DNA from: Paracoccus marinus
GTDB lineage: Bacteria > Pseudomonadota > Alphaproteobacteria > Rhodobacterales > Rhodobacteraceae
Assembly: GCF_007018965.1 (NCBI RefSeq)
Contig: NZ_VJYZ01000033.1
Location: 248,001-312,000 of the forward strand
Reading direction: 5' to 3'
DNA: 64,000 nt
The notes beneath the pieces are model-generated. The model made no database searches. It saw only the letters and a program-made list of their open reading frames with translations, and was not told the origin of the DNA. Position 1 is the first letter of the stretch; the number at the start of each line of letters is the position of its first letter. Position numbers and translations under genes: made by a program. Below, one piece after another: positions 56,813 to 64,000 of the stretch.

Positions 56813-57730
56813 TCAGAACTGGTAGCGGCGCAGGCGCCGCTGGATCAGGAACAGGTAGCTGCAGACGCCGATGAGGATGATGCCGAACATGGCCGTGGCG
56901 ATCGTCGCGCCCATGTGCGGATCGCCAAGCTGCAACTGGAAGCCGAAGAAGGTGCGATAAAGGAAGGTGCCGAGGATGTCGGTCGCGAAGTTCGGCCCGG
57001 CCAGCGCGCCCTGGCTCACATAGATCAGGTCGAAGGCGTTGAAGTTGCCGACGAAGGTCAGGATCGAGATGATCCCGATCGCCGGCAGGATCAGCGGCAG
57101 CTTGATGCGCCAGAACTGCGACCAGCCGGTGATCCCGTCCATTTCCGCCGCCTCGATGATGTCGTCGGGGATCGACAGCAGCGCGGCGTAGATCAGCATC
57201 ATCGGGATGCCGACGAACTGCCAGACCGAGATCAGGGCGAGCGTCGTGAGCGCGTACTCCTCGCGGCCGAGCCACGGCGCGAACAGGCTTTTCAGCCCGA
57301 CCATGTCCAGCAGGTCGGGCGCGATCCCCCAGAGCGGCGACAGGATCAGCTTCCAGATGAAGCCCACGACGACGAAGCTCAGGATCGTCGGGATGAAGAT
57401 CGCGGTGCGGTAGAAGGCCGAAAAGCGAAGCGCGGGCTGCGACAGCAGCGCGGCCAGCAGGATGCCGATCGGGTTCTGCACCAGCATGTGGACGGCGAAG
57501 AACCACAGGTTGTTGCCGAGCGCGTTCCAGAACGCCGAGGACCAGCGCGGATCGCCGAACAGGGTGCGGAAGTTCTGCAGCCCGACGAAGGCGGTTCCGC
57601 CGTCGGTCGCGGTGAACAGCGACAGGTTTAGCGTGCTGAACAGCGGCAGAATCATGATCGCGCTGTAGACCAGCACCGCAGGTGCCAGGAACACCGCGAT
57701 GTGCCAGCGGATGGCCGGTCGCCTCGCCAT
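56813..57730 (-). CDS. Sugar ABC transporter permease (MalF-like)
   Basis: The 305-residue permease has six helices and the EAA loop EAAEMDGITGWSQFWRIKLP near residues 192-211. It starts with an HIAVFLAPAVLVYSAIMIL helix. It lies 10 bases before its MalG-like partner and 90 bases after the binding-protein gene. Confidence 0.93.
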   Translation of the reverse strand: MARRPAIRWHIAVFLAPAVLVYSAIMILPLFSTLNLSLFTATDGGTAFVGLQNFRTLFGDPRWSSAFWNALGNNLWFFAVHMLVQNPIGILLAALLSQPALRFSAFYRTAIFIPTILSFVVVGFIWKLILSPLWGIAPDLLDMVGLKSLFAPWLGREEYALTTLALISVWQFVGIPMMLIYAALLSIPDDIIEAAEMDGITGWSQFWRIKLPLILPAIGIISILTFVGNFNAFDLIYVSQGALAGPNFATDILGTFLYRTFFGFQLQLGDPHMGATIATAMFGIILIGVCSYLFLIQRRLRRYQF

Positions 57731-57820
57731 GATCGCACCTTTCGTCAGAAGTCGTTCGTCGCGGAAGAAGGCCGGGGTCGGTCCCGGCCTTCCAGGGGGC
57801 GGAAAGACCGGTCGGTCAGG

Positions 57821-59077
57821 TCACTTCGCCTTCTGCGGCTCGTACCACGAGGCGAGGCCTTCCTGCAGCCGCTGGGCGGCAGCTTCGGGCGTCTCGGTCC
57901 CGCGGATCACGTTGGCCGACGCGTTCCACGTCTCGTTCTCAAGGTTTGGCGTGCCGCGCGACAGGATCTGGTAGGTCGAGCGGATCGTCGGCTTGCATTT
58001 CTCGCGCCACGAAACGAATTCCCTCGCCACCGGGTCTTCCATTTCGACCGGGGTGGAATTGAGCGAGAAGAAGCCCGGCAGCGCATTGGCGTAAAGCGTG
58101 GCGAATTCCGGCGAGCCGACCCATTCCAGAAGCTTCTTCGCTTCTTCCGGGTGGGCGGTCTTGGCATTCATGCCCAGCGCGATGTCGGTGTGATCCGAGA
58201 TATAGCACTCGTCACCCGCGTTCTGCACCGGCGGCGAGAAGGCGCCCATCTTGAACGAAACCTGCGGGTTGAAGACGCCGATTTCCCATGAACCGGTCGG
58301 ATAGACCGCGGCGCGGCCCAGGGTGAACAGGTTTTGGCTGTCGGGATAGGTCTGCGCCTCGAATCCGTCGCCGAGGTAGTCCTTCCATTTCGCCAGCTGG
58401 GTGAAGGGCGCGACCCAGGGTTCGTCCGTCAGCTTCTGGGTGCCCTCGATCAGGGCCTTGCGGCCTTCCTCGCCCTTCCAGTAGTTCGGGCCGATGTTCT
58501 GGTAGCCCATGGTCGCGGCTTCCCACTGGTCCACCGTGCCCATCGCCATCGGCACATAGGTTCCGTCGGCCTTGATCTTGTCGAGCGCGGCGTAGAACTC
58601 CGCCTCGGTCGCCGGCGGCTCGATCCCCAGTTCGGCGAAGGCGTCGGCGTTGTAGAGAAAGCCGTGAATGACCGATGCCATCGGCACGCAGAACGTCGCC
58701 GCGCCGTCATCCGTCTGCCAGGCGGACTTCGCCACGTCCGAGAAGTTCGCCATCGACGCGAGCGAGGTCAGGTCGGCAAGCTGGCCCTTGTCGTAAAGCT
58801 CGAGCGAGGCGTCGAACGGGCGGCAGGTAATCAGGTCCCCGGCCGAACCCGCATCCAGCTTGGAGTTCAGGACGGCGTTGTAGTCGGCCGGGGCGGTGGG
58901 CGAAAATGTTACCTTGATGCCGGGATTGGCCGCCTCGAACGCGGGGATCAGCGTGTCCTGCCAGACGGCGATATCATCGTTGCGCCAGCTTTCGATGTTC
59001 AGCGTGACATCTTGTGCCCAGGCGGCCCCGCTTATCACCGTGCCCGCCAGAACTGCGGTTCCAAGGATCTTCTTCAT
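57821..59077 (-). CDS. Sugar ABC transporter substrate-binding protein
   Basis: A periplasmic extracellular binding protein of 418 residues. It has a signal peptide (MKKILGTAVLAGTVISGAAW, cut after AWA) and the family-1 binding-protein layout, with WQDTLIPAFEAANPGIKVTF, DLITCRPFDASLELYDKGQL and GRAAVYPTGSWEIGVF. ATG 59077 is preceded by CAGGGAG. Its neighbours (murQ remnant, Gfo/Idh oxidoreductase) suggest an aminosugar-like or muropeptide-derived ligand, but that is inference. Confidence 0.94.
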   Translation of the reverse strand: MKKILGTAVLAGTVISGAAWAQDVTLNIESWRNDDIAVWQDTLIPAFEAANPGIKVTFSPTAPADYNAVLNSKLDAGSAGDLITCRPFDASLELYDKGQLADLTSLASMANFSDVAKSAWQTDDGAATFCVPMASVIHGFLYNADAFAELGIEPPATEAEFYAALDKIKADGTYVPMAMGTVDQWEAATMGYQNIGPNYWKGEEGRKALIEGTQKLTDEPWVAPFTQLAKWKDYLGDGFEAQTYPDSQNLFTLGRAAVYPTGSWEIGVFNPQVSFKMGAFSPPVQNAGDECYISDHTDIALGMNAKTAHPEEAKKLLEWVGSPEFATLYANALPGFFSLNSTPVEMEDPVAREFVSWREKCKPTIRSTYQILSRGTPNLENETWNASANVIRGTETPEAAAQRLQEGLASWYEPQKAK

Positions 59078-59129
59078 CGTCGTCTCCCTGCAAGGGCGGC
59101 TTTGCGCGCCCGGTGGTTCTTTCTTGTGG

Positions 59130-59591
59130 TCAGTTGGCCTGCAGCAATGGCGCGAGGTGGCCCCCGCTTTGCTGCAGGGCATGTTCCGCGTCTTCAAGCG
59201 TTTGTCCCTGCGCGATCAGCATCGCCCGCTTCACCCCACCGCGGGTCCGCGCCAGCGCGCCCTTCGCCGCTGCCTCATCGACGCGGGCGACGCGCGCCAC
59301 GATCCGCGCGGGACGGCCGACCAGCTTGGCATTGCCGGCCCGGACGTTGACCATGGAGCCGTCGTGGACGTGGCCAGGTCCAATGCCGACCGGCATGGAA
59401 ATCGGGTTCAGCGCGGCCTTTTGCGCGGTTGCCGCGCCAAGCCGGGTCGAGCCCGCCACCGGTTCCGGCGGCGTGCCTACGTGGATCGCGTGGCCTTGCG
59501 CCTTCACGATCAGCGCACCGATCTCTGCCGCCGGGCGCAGATGCAGCCCGTCCGCCTGTGTGTGGCGCAGTTCGGTAGGGCGATCGTCCAC
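59130..59591 (-). pseudogene. murQ: Internally deleted N-acetylmuramic acid 6-phosphate etherase (murQ remnant)
   Basis: The 153-codon frame has a good GGAGGAA site before GTG 59591. Residues 3-30 (TELRHTQADGLHLRPAAEIG) resemble the MurQ N-terminus. From about residue 40 the sequence jumps to the MurQ C-terminal part: PEPVAGSTRLGAATAQKAAL, then DGSMVNVRAGNAKLVGRPAR and a last helix pair AAKGALARTRGGVKRAM. Intact MurQ is about 300 residues, and the SIS core with the catalytic glutamates is missing. The frame remains open, so the deletion is in frame. It lies 52 bases before the binding-protein gene of the sugar operon. The product should have no etherase activity. Confidence 0.72.
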
Positions 59592-59800
59592 GTGATTCCT
59601 CCGTCCGTCAGAAAAGGCCGAGGCGATGCCGTGTGTAAAGCCCCTTGTTCGGAGCGTTCGATAAGCGCTGTAATGGTAGATCAGGATTTCCCGCCTTCCG
59701 GAGATCAATTGGCGAACGGGACAAAATCGACTTGCCGAAATGATGGCTGACGACTTAGATCAAATCTTGGGAAGCAAAAAACAATAAAGTCGTTTCCTGC
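59592..59800. other. AT-richer upstream region of the murQ remnant
   Basis: No gene is visible. GC content falls well below the surroundings, with runs such as GCAAAAAACAATAAAG near 59774-59789. The leftward sugar operon promoter must lie in or near this region. No repeat or inverted terminal repeat was recognised. Confidence 0.5.
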
Positions 59801-59930
59801 TGAACAGGTCTGCGCAATGCGCTGCACCGTCGGCGCCGCGTTCTGCCGGCCACACACGAATATGACAGTACACACCGCTACCTCGGCATCGAGATCGAGT
59901 GTGCGTTGAGCTCTTCAAGTGCGTTGATCT
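59801..59930 (+). pseudogene. Decayed tyrosine-recombinase (integrase) C-terminal fragment
   Basis: After a stop at 59801, the frame reads TGLRNALHRRRR ... ATHEYDSTHRYLGIEIECAL. This matches the end of XerC/D-like integrases, where TG-LR is followed by a GHTK-type box and then ST-x-RYLGIE-x-x-AL with the nucleophilic Tyr. The catalytic Tyr is kept (near 59878), but the GH pair reads AT and no N-terminal part or start exists. It lies 126 bases from the 3' end of tRNA-Gly, the usual place of an island integrase. Confidence 0.6.
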
Positions 59931-60055
59931 TTGAAACCGACCCTCCGCGCAACTCTGCCGCATCATCTGCAGCAAACTGTGCCGCGTGTGGCGTGCATTC
60001 AAGGACGCCCATCAAATCGCGCCGCGACGGGGTTTAGCTAAATATTCGAAACGCG

Positions 60056-60129
60056 TGGAGCGGGTGATGGGAATCGAACCCACGTATTCAGCTTGGAAGG
60101 CTGCTGCTCTACCATTGAGCTACACCCGC
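60056..60129 (-). tRNA. tRNA-Gly (anticodon UCC)
   Basis: The 74-nt minus-strand gene folds as a tRNA. Acceptor stem GCGGGTG (60129-60123) pairs with CACCCGC (60066-60060), followed by the discriminator T and an encoded CCA (60058-60056). The D arm contains TAGCTCAATGGTAGAGC, the anticodon loop is CTTCCAA with UCC at 60097-60095, and the T arm is GGGTTCGATTCCC. Confidence 0.97.
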
Positions 60130-60244
60130 GACCCGCCCGATATAGGCCGGGGCGGGGCGGGGGCGCAAGCGTTGCGTCGGGCGGCGCAACGGCCCGGTCC
60201 CACGGTCCCTTGATTTGCCGCAGGCGCGCGGGCAGTCAGGCGTC

Positions 60245-61693
60245 ATGATCGACGTCCGCCCCGTTGCCCATTCCATCGGCCGCCTCACGGCCGTCTTCGG
60301 CGCGCTGATGGTGGCGCCGGGCGTGGTGGACTGGTGGGCGGGCGATCCGCACTGGCAGGTGTTCGCCGAAGTCGGGCTGATCTGCGCGCTTCTGGGCGCT
60401 CTGGTCGCCATTGCCACCGCCGGGCGCGGGGGCGAGTTGATGCTGGAACAGGCGTTCCTGCTGACCTCGGGCGTGTGGCTGGTTCTGCCTGTCGTCGGCG
60501 CGCTGCCGTTCGTCATGGGCGAGCCGCATGCCAGCTTCGTCGATGCGCTGTTCGAGGCGATGTCGGGCATGACGACCACCGGCGCGACGGCGTTTCCCGA
60601 CCTCGACGGCCTGCCCCTGGGCACCCACCTGTGGCGGGCGATGCTGCAATGGACCGGCGGGCTGGGGATCATCGTCGTGGCGATGCTGTTCCTGCCGGTG
60701 ATGCGGATCGGGGGCATGCAGTTCTTCCGGTCGGAAGGGTTCGACACGCTGGGCAAGATCATGCCCCGCGCGGGCCAGATCGCATCCGAGATCACGCGCA
60801 TCTACATCCTGCTGACGATCGCCTGCGCCGTGACCTACGCGGCCCTCGGCATGTCGGGATTCGACGCGATCTTCCACGCGATGACCACCGCGTCGAGCGG
60901 CGGCTTTTCCAGCCGGGACGCCAGTTTCGGGGCTTTCATCGGCCCGCTTGAGATCGCGTCCTGCGTGTTCATGATCCTGGCCACGATCCCGTTCGTGCGG
61001 ATCGTGCAGGCGGTCTACGGCGACATCCGGCCGCTGTGGCGCGACAGCCAGATCCACGCCTACCTAATGGTGCTGGGCACGATCACCGGGCTGATCGTCC
61101 TTTACCGGATGCTGTTTCTGGGTGAGACGGACCTGGGCCACCTGCTGCGCGAGACCTCGTTCAACGTCGTCACGACCGTTTCGGGCACCGGCTACTTCTC
61201 GGCCGATCCGCAGCGCTGGGGGGAACTGGCGCTGGCGCTGCTGATCGTGGGCGGGCTGATCGGCGGCTGCACGGGGTCCACCGCCTGCTCGGTCAAGATC
61301 TTCCGCTACCAGGTGCTGATCCGGTCCGTCGAGGCGCAGATCGTGCGGATGCAGTCGCCCCACCGCGTGGCCCACCCCCGGTTCGAGGGGCGCAGGCTGG
61401 ATCCCGACGTGGTCACCTCGGTCACGGCGTTCTTCACGCTGTTCATGCTGACCTTCGGCGTCCTGATCGTGGCGCTGGCGCTGACCGGGCTGCACACCCG
61501 CACCGCGCTGACCGCCGCCTGGACCGCGATCACCAACGTCGGCCCCGCCTGGGGGCCGGAGGTCACGGCGAACGGATCGGTCGCCGGGTTCCCGGCCAGC
61601 GCCAAGTGGCTGATGATCGCGGGGATGTATGTGGGCCGGCTTGAGCTGCTGGCCGTATACGTGCTGTTCCTGCCGCGCTTCTGGCGGCAGTAG
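60245..61693 (+). CDS. trkH: Trk-type potassium uptake protein TrkH
   Basis: Inner-membrane K+-translocating subunit that works with the cytoplasmic TrkA regulator. The 482-residue product has about ten helices arranged as four pore-loop repeats: EAMSGMTTTGATAFPDL, HAMTTASSGGFSSRDASFG, VVTTVSGTGYFSAD and TAITNVGPAWGPEV. The selectivity-filter glycines are kept. I chose ATG 60245 (MIDVRPVAHSIGR); an ATG-less frame is open from 60215. trkA is not in the window. Its stop is 3 bases from that of the convergent next gene. Confidence 0.94.
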   Translation: MIDVRPVAHSIGRLTAVFGALMVAPGVVDWWAGDPHWQVFAEVGLICALLGALVAIATAGRGGELMLEQAFLLTSGVWLVLPVVGALPFVMGEPHASFVDALFEAMSGMTTTGATAFPDLDGLPLGTHLWRAMLQWTGGLGIIVVAMLFLPVMRIGGMQFFRSEGFDTLGKIMPRAGQIASEITRIYILLTIACAVTYAALGMSGFDAIFHAMTTASSGGFSSRDASFGAFIGPLEIASCVFMILATIPFVRIVQAVYGDIRPLWRDSQIHAYLMVLGTITGLIVLYRMLFLGETDLGHLLRETSFNVVTTVSGTGYFSADPQRWGELALALLIVGGLIGGCTGSTACSVKIFRYQVLIRSVEAQIVRMQSPHRVAHPRFEGRRLDPDVVTSVTAFFTLFMLTFGVLIVALALTGLHTRTALTAAWTAITNVGPAWGPEVTANGSVAGFPASAKWLMIAGMYVGRLELLAVYVLFLPRFWRQ

Positions 61694-61696
61694 GCG

Positions 61697-63151
61697 TCAA
61701 TTCGCAGGTGCGGCGGCTGCGGGTCCCGGCCCGGGAAGCGCCGCCGCGTCGTTGCCCGCATCATCGCCCGCGTCGTCGTCCGCATCCGTGGCGGCGGCCG
61801 CGAAGCGGGTCAGGCTGTCGGCGATCTCGGCCGCGACGCGGGGCTGGTTCTCGGCGTCCTCGACCGGCCAGATCAGCACGAAGCCCTCGGCCCGGCCATC
61901 CGCCACCCGGCCCTCGGCGTGGCCGATGTGGGTCGCGTTGCGGCCGTTAAGCGTGATCCGCGCCGGTGCCACGTCGCGTTCGGGGCGCGGCACCCAGCCA
62001 AGCGCGGTCACGAGACCGGCGAGGTCCAGCATCTCCTGCTGGCCGCCGGGCTGCGAGAACAGGATCAGCGCCGCGCCGGATTCGCCCTTTGGGCGATAGA
62101 TCGACAGGGCGCGCTGCGTGCGGTCGAACTCCAGCCTGTCCATCGGCGCGATGGCTTGCAGCCCGGTGTGGTCGTCGCGCAGTTCCGACAGGCCCATCTG
62201 CACCCGCCACGCCTCGCGCCGTTCCATCAGGCGGCGCATCGCGGTGCCCGCGTCCGGCGCGGCGCGTTCTGCCACGACCTGCGCGGCGATCGCCTCGCGC
62301 GTTTTCGGCCCGTCCTTGCCGTCGATCGCGCCGTCATAGCTGCCCGCCCAGCGCAGCGCGCGCTGCACATCCTCGAGCGGCGGCATCTCGGCGCTGCCGG
62401 GGCCGGGCAGGTTCGGCGCGGTGCCGGCATCGACGACCGCGCCGAGATCCGCGGCGGGGGTGACGAAGGCGTCCTTGGGCGCGCGGCCCGCATTGCGGAA
62501 CGCGGTCAGCCAGGCGGCGGCAACGGGTTCCTCCATCGGGCCCAGGGTCACGGCGAACCAGTCGTTGGGAAGCTGGGCAAGCCCCGCCTCGGGGAAGGTC
62601 GCGCGCCATTCGGCGAGCGCCGCGTCGGCCTCGGCCCGGGAGCGGAGGGATTGCAGGCGGATGTAGTGGTCGGGGGCGGCGGGGTCGGGGACGGGGGCAG
62701 GTTCCGCAGTTGCAGCGGCGTCGGTGGTGTCGGGCGCGGCACCCGCAGCGGGCAAGGCCGCATCCGTCGCCACTGGCGTCAGCGCCTCGGCGGGGGCCGC
62801 GATGAAACTGTCCTCGGGAATCCGGCCGTCGGCCTTTGCGGCGGCGATCAGCGTGTCCGCCTCGGCCCGTTCCATCGGTCCCAGCGCGATCCCGGTCCAC
62901 CCGCCGGCCAAGGGGAAGGTCACCACCTGCGGAAACCGCGCGGCCCATTCCTGCGCGGCGGTCTGCGCCTCGGCCCCGCGCCGCGCCTCGACCCGGATCA
63001 TCACCGGCTCGGCCAGCGCCGCCAGCGGCGCCGCGATCCCGGCAAGCGCCAGCGCAACGACTCTCAGCCCGCCGGTTACCCGTCCGCCCTTCATCCGCCC
63101 GCCCTTCACCCGTCCGCCCGGCACCAGCCCGCCTTGCTCCCTCATCCGCAT
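61697..63151 (-). CDS. Secreted SPOR-like / peptidoglycan-binding-like protein
   Basis: The 484-residue protein has a hydrophobic segment (LRVVALALAGIAAPLAALA, about 29-47) that acts as a signal. Two SPOR-like repeats follow (MIRVEARRGAEAQTAAQEWA and YIRLQSLRSRAEADAALAEW). A short peptidoglycan-binding-like helix (LEDVQRALRWAGSYDGAIDG) comes next, and the C-terminal domain (GLQAIAPMDRLEFDRTQRAL) is of unknown fold. The tail is acidic (DADDDAGDDAGNDAAA). The exact function is unknown. The first 28 residues are a GG-rich 15-bp repeat. Confidence 0.75.
   Translation of the reverse strand: MRMREQGGLVPGGRVKGGRMKGGRVTGGLRVVALALAGIAAPLAALAEPVMIRVEARRGAEAQTAAQEWAARFPQVVTFPLAGGWTGIALGPMERAEADTLIAAAKADGRIPEDSFIAAPAEALTPVATDAALPAAGAAPDTTDAAATAEPAPVPDPAAPDHYIRLQSLRSRAEADAALAEWRATFPEAGLAQLPNDWFAVTLGPMEEPVAAAWLTAFRNAGRAPKDAFVTPAADLGAVVDAGTAPNLPGPGSAEMPPLEDVQRALRWAGSYDGAIDGKDGPKTREAIAAQVVAERAAPDAGTAMRRLMERREAWRVQMGLSELRDDHTGLQAIAPMDRLEFDRTQRALSIYRPKGESGAALILFSQPGGQQEMLDLAGLVTALGWVPRPERDVAPARITLNGRNATHIGHAEGRVADGRAEGFVLIWPVEDAENQPRVAAEIADSLTRFAAAATDADDDAGDDAGNDAAALPGPGPAAAAPAN
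63066..63140 (-). repeat. 15-bp degenerate tandem repeat, 5 copies, at the start of the SPOR-like gene
   Basis: Five units from 63066 to 63140, each 15 bases, encode EQGGL, VPGGR, VKGGR, MKGGR and VTGGL ahead of the signal segment. The two middle copies are the best preserved. Confidence 0.85.
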
Positions 63152-63202
63152 TTCGCCCGTCCCGTTTCTTCTTGTTCGACGACCCGCCGCGGCCGCCCTT
63201 CA

Positions 63203-63231
63203 TTGACCCTGTCAGGTCCGCTGAATAGAAG
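63203..63231 (+). promoter_or_regulatory. Candidate promoter for glyQ
   Basis: TTGACC (63203-63208) and TAGAAG (63226-63231) are separated by 17 bases, 80 bases before the glyQ ATG. The -35 matches at five of six positions and the -10 at four of six. Confidence 0.45.
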
Positions 63232-63311
63232 GTGCCCCCAAAGAAGGCCCCGACCTCGCAGGCTGCCCGCGCGGCCCCGACATCGCGCCAGTTATGCAAA
63301 AGGACGCCGGG

Positions 63312-64000
63312 ATGACCAGCCCCCAGCCCGATTCCGAGCCGCACGCCAACCCTTACGCGCGCCCGGCGGCGATGCCGGTGCCGGACCCTGCGCCGGGCCG
63401 TCCGACCTGCTTTCAGGACGTGATCCTGCGGCTGCAGACCTACTGGGCCGCGACCGGCTGCGCGATCCTGCAGCCCTACGACATGGAGGTGGGGGCGGGC
63501 ACGTTCCATCCGGCAACCACGCTCCGCAGCCTCGGCACCCGGCCGTGGGCGGCGGCCTATGTCCAGCCCTCGCGCCGCCCGACCGACGGCCGCTACGGCG
63601 AGAACCCGAACCGGCTGCAGCACTATTACCAGTACCAGGTCATCATCAAACCCTCGCCCCCGAACCTGCAGGAGCTGTATCTGGGCAGCCTGCGCGCGAT
63701 CGGGCTGGACCCGATGATCCACGACGTCCGCTTCGTCGAGGACGACTGGGAAAGCCCGACCCTCGGCGCCTGGGGCCTTGGCTGGGAGGTGTGGTGCGAC
63801 GGGATGGAGGTGAGCCAGTTCACCTATTTCCAGCAGGTCGGCGGGCACGACTGCCGCCCGGTGTCGGGCGAGCTGACCTATGGTCTGGAACGGCTGGCGA
63901 TGTATGTCCTTGGCGTCGAGCATGTCATGGACATGCCGTTCAACGCGCCGGGATCGCCGATCGCGCTGAGCTACGGCGACATCTTCCTGCAGACGGAACG
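63312..64000 (+). CDS. glyQ: Glycine--tRNA ligase alpha subunit (3' end beyond the window)
   Basis: Catalytic alpha subunit of the tetrameric (alpha2beta2) glycyl-tRNA synthetase. The frame is open to the window edge, giving at least 229 residues. Landmarks: [60 protein letters not shown] and [20 protein letters not shown]. The first 30 residues (about [20 protein letters not shown]) are an extra Pro-rich lead absent from typical GlyQ. The start is ATG 63312. The glyS gene should follow outside. Confidence 0.96.
   Translation, partial: MTSPQPDSEPHANPYARPAAMPVPDPAPGRPTCFQDVILRLQTYWAATGCAILQPYDMEVGAGTFHPATTLRSLGTRPWAAAYVQPSRRPTDGRYGENPNRLQHYYQYQVIIKPSPPNLQELYLGSLRAIGLDPMIHDVRFVEDDWESPTLGAWGLGWEVWCDGMEVSQFTYFQQVGGHDCRPVSGELTYGLERLAMYVLGVEHVMDMPFNAPGSPIALSYGDIFLQTE

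Noticed and set aside
59592-60055. An intact insertion sequence or prophage edge by the tRNA
   Set aside because: No transposase frame or terminal inverted repeats; only a short decayed integrase end is visible.

Overview
The window is a GC-rich (about 70%), gene-dense bacterial chromosome segment, most likely from an alphaproteobacterium of the Rhodobacteraceae. That placement is an inference. It rests on the split flagellar block fliP-fliN-fliH-fliF / fliL-(TM coiled-coil)-motE-motA-(small protein)-flhA-fliR-flhB-fliJ-like, on a DUF2794 gene, on a DUF2478/TusA/mobA group, on the ligase-associated repair operon, and on a TTAA-N7-TTAG site resembling a CtrA box in the flagellar promoter. Almost all genes look like chromosomal housekeeping or metabolic genes, and many are linked by ATGA/GTGA/TGATG start-stop overlaps. 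Very long antisense reading frames are common and are artefacts of the high GC content.

Layout: (1) 1-6.6 kb: ETF-ubiquinone oxidoreductase, a TPR lipoprotein-like protein, ispE, pdxJ, a secreted unknown and acpS. (2) 6.6-17.0 kb: two divergent flagellar operons covering the export gate, MS ring and stator. (3) 17.3-21.35 kb: biotin operon bioBFDA. (4) 21.4-24.3 kb: glutamate dehydrogenase, two tandem I78-type small lipoproteins and DUF2794. (5) 24.3-29.1 kb: enoyl-CoA hydratase, AEC transporter, TusA, DUF2478, mobA, DMT transporter and GST. (6) 29.2-35.9 kb: WYL-type regulator followed by the four-gene ligase-associated DNA repair operon (exonuclease, ATP-dependent ligase, Lhr-like helicase, PdeM phosphoesterase). 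(7) 35.9-44.2 kb: outer-membrane barrel, gyrB and a BMP-type nucleoside ABC transporter. (8) 44.3-53.9 kb: rimI, tsaB, nfu, usp, sugar transferase, truA, XpaC family, a 27-residue membrane peptide, adenine deaminase, DMT transporter, nitroreductase and LysR. (9) 53.9-59.6 kb: a sugar ABC transporter operon headed by an internally deleted murQ. (10) 59.6-60.1 kb: an AT-richer scar with a decayed tyrosine-recombinase tail beside tRNA-Gly(UCC). (11) 60.2-64.0 kb: trkH, a secreted SPOR-like protein and the start of glyQ.

I see no CRISPR array, intact insertion sequence, prophage or rRNA operon. The most notable non-routine signals are: the murQ remnant with the SIS core removed; the integrase relic abutting tRNA-Gly; six independent in-frame 15-bp tandem repeats in unrelated genes; a start-less coding-like stretch in frame between the last flagellar gene and bioB; the CtrA-like box; and the ligase-associated repair operon with a same-strand regulator just upstream. 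None is convincingly a wholly new system. The repair operon is the nearest to a poorly characterised one.
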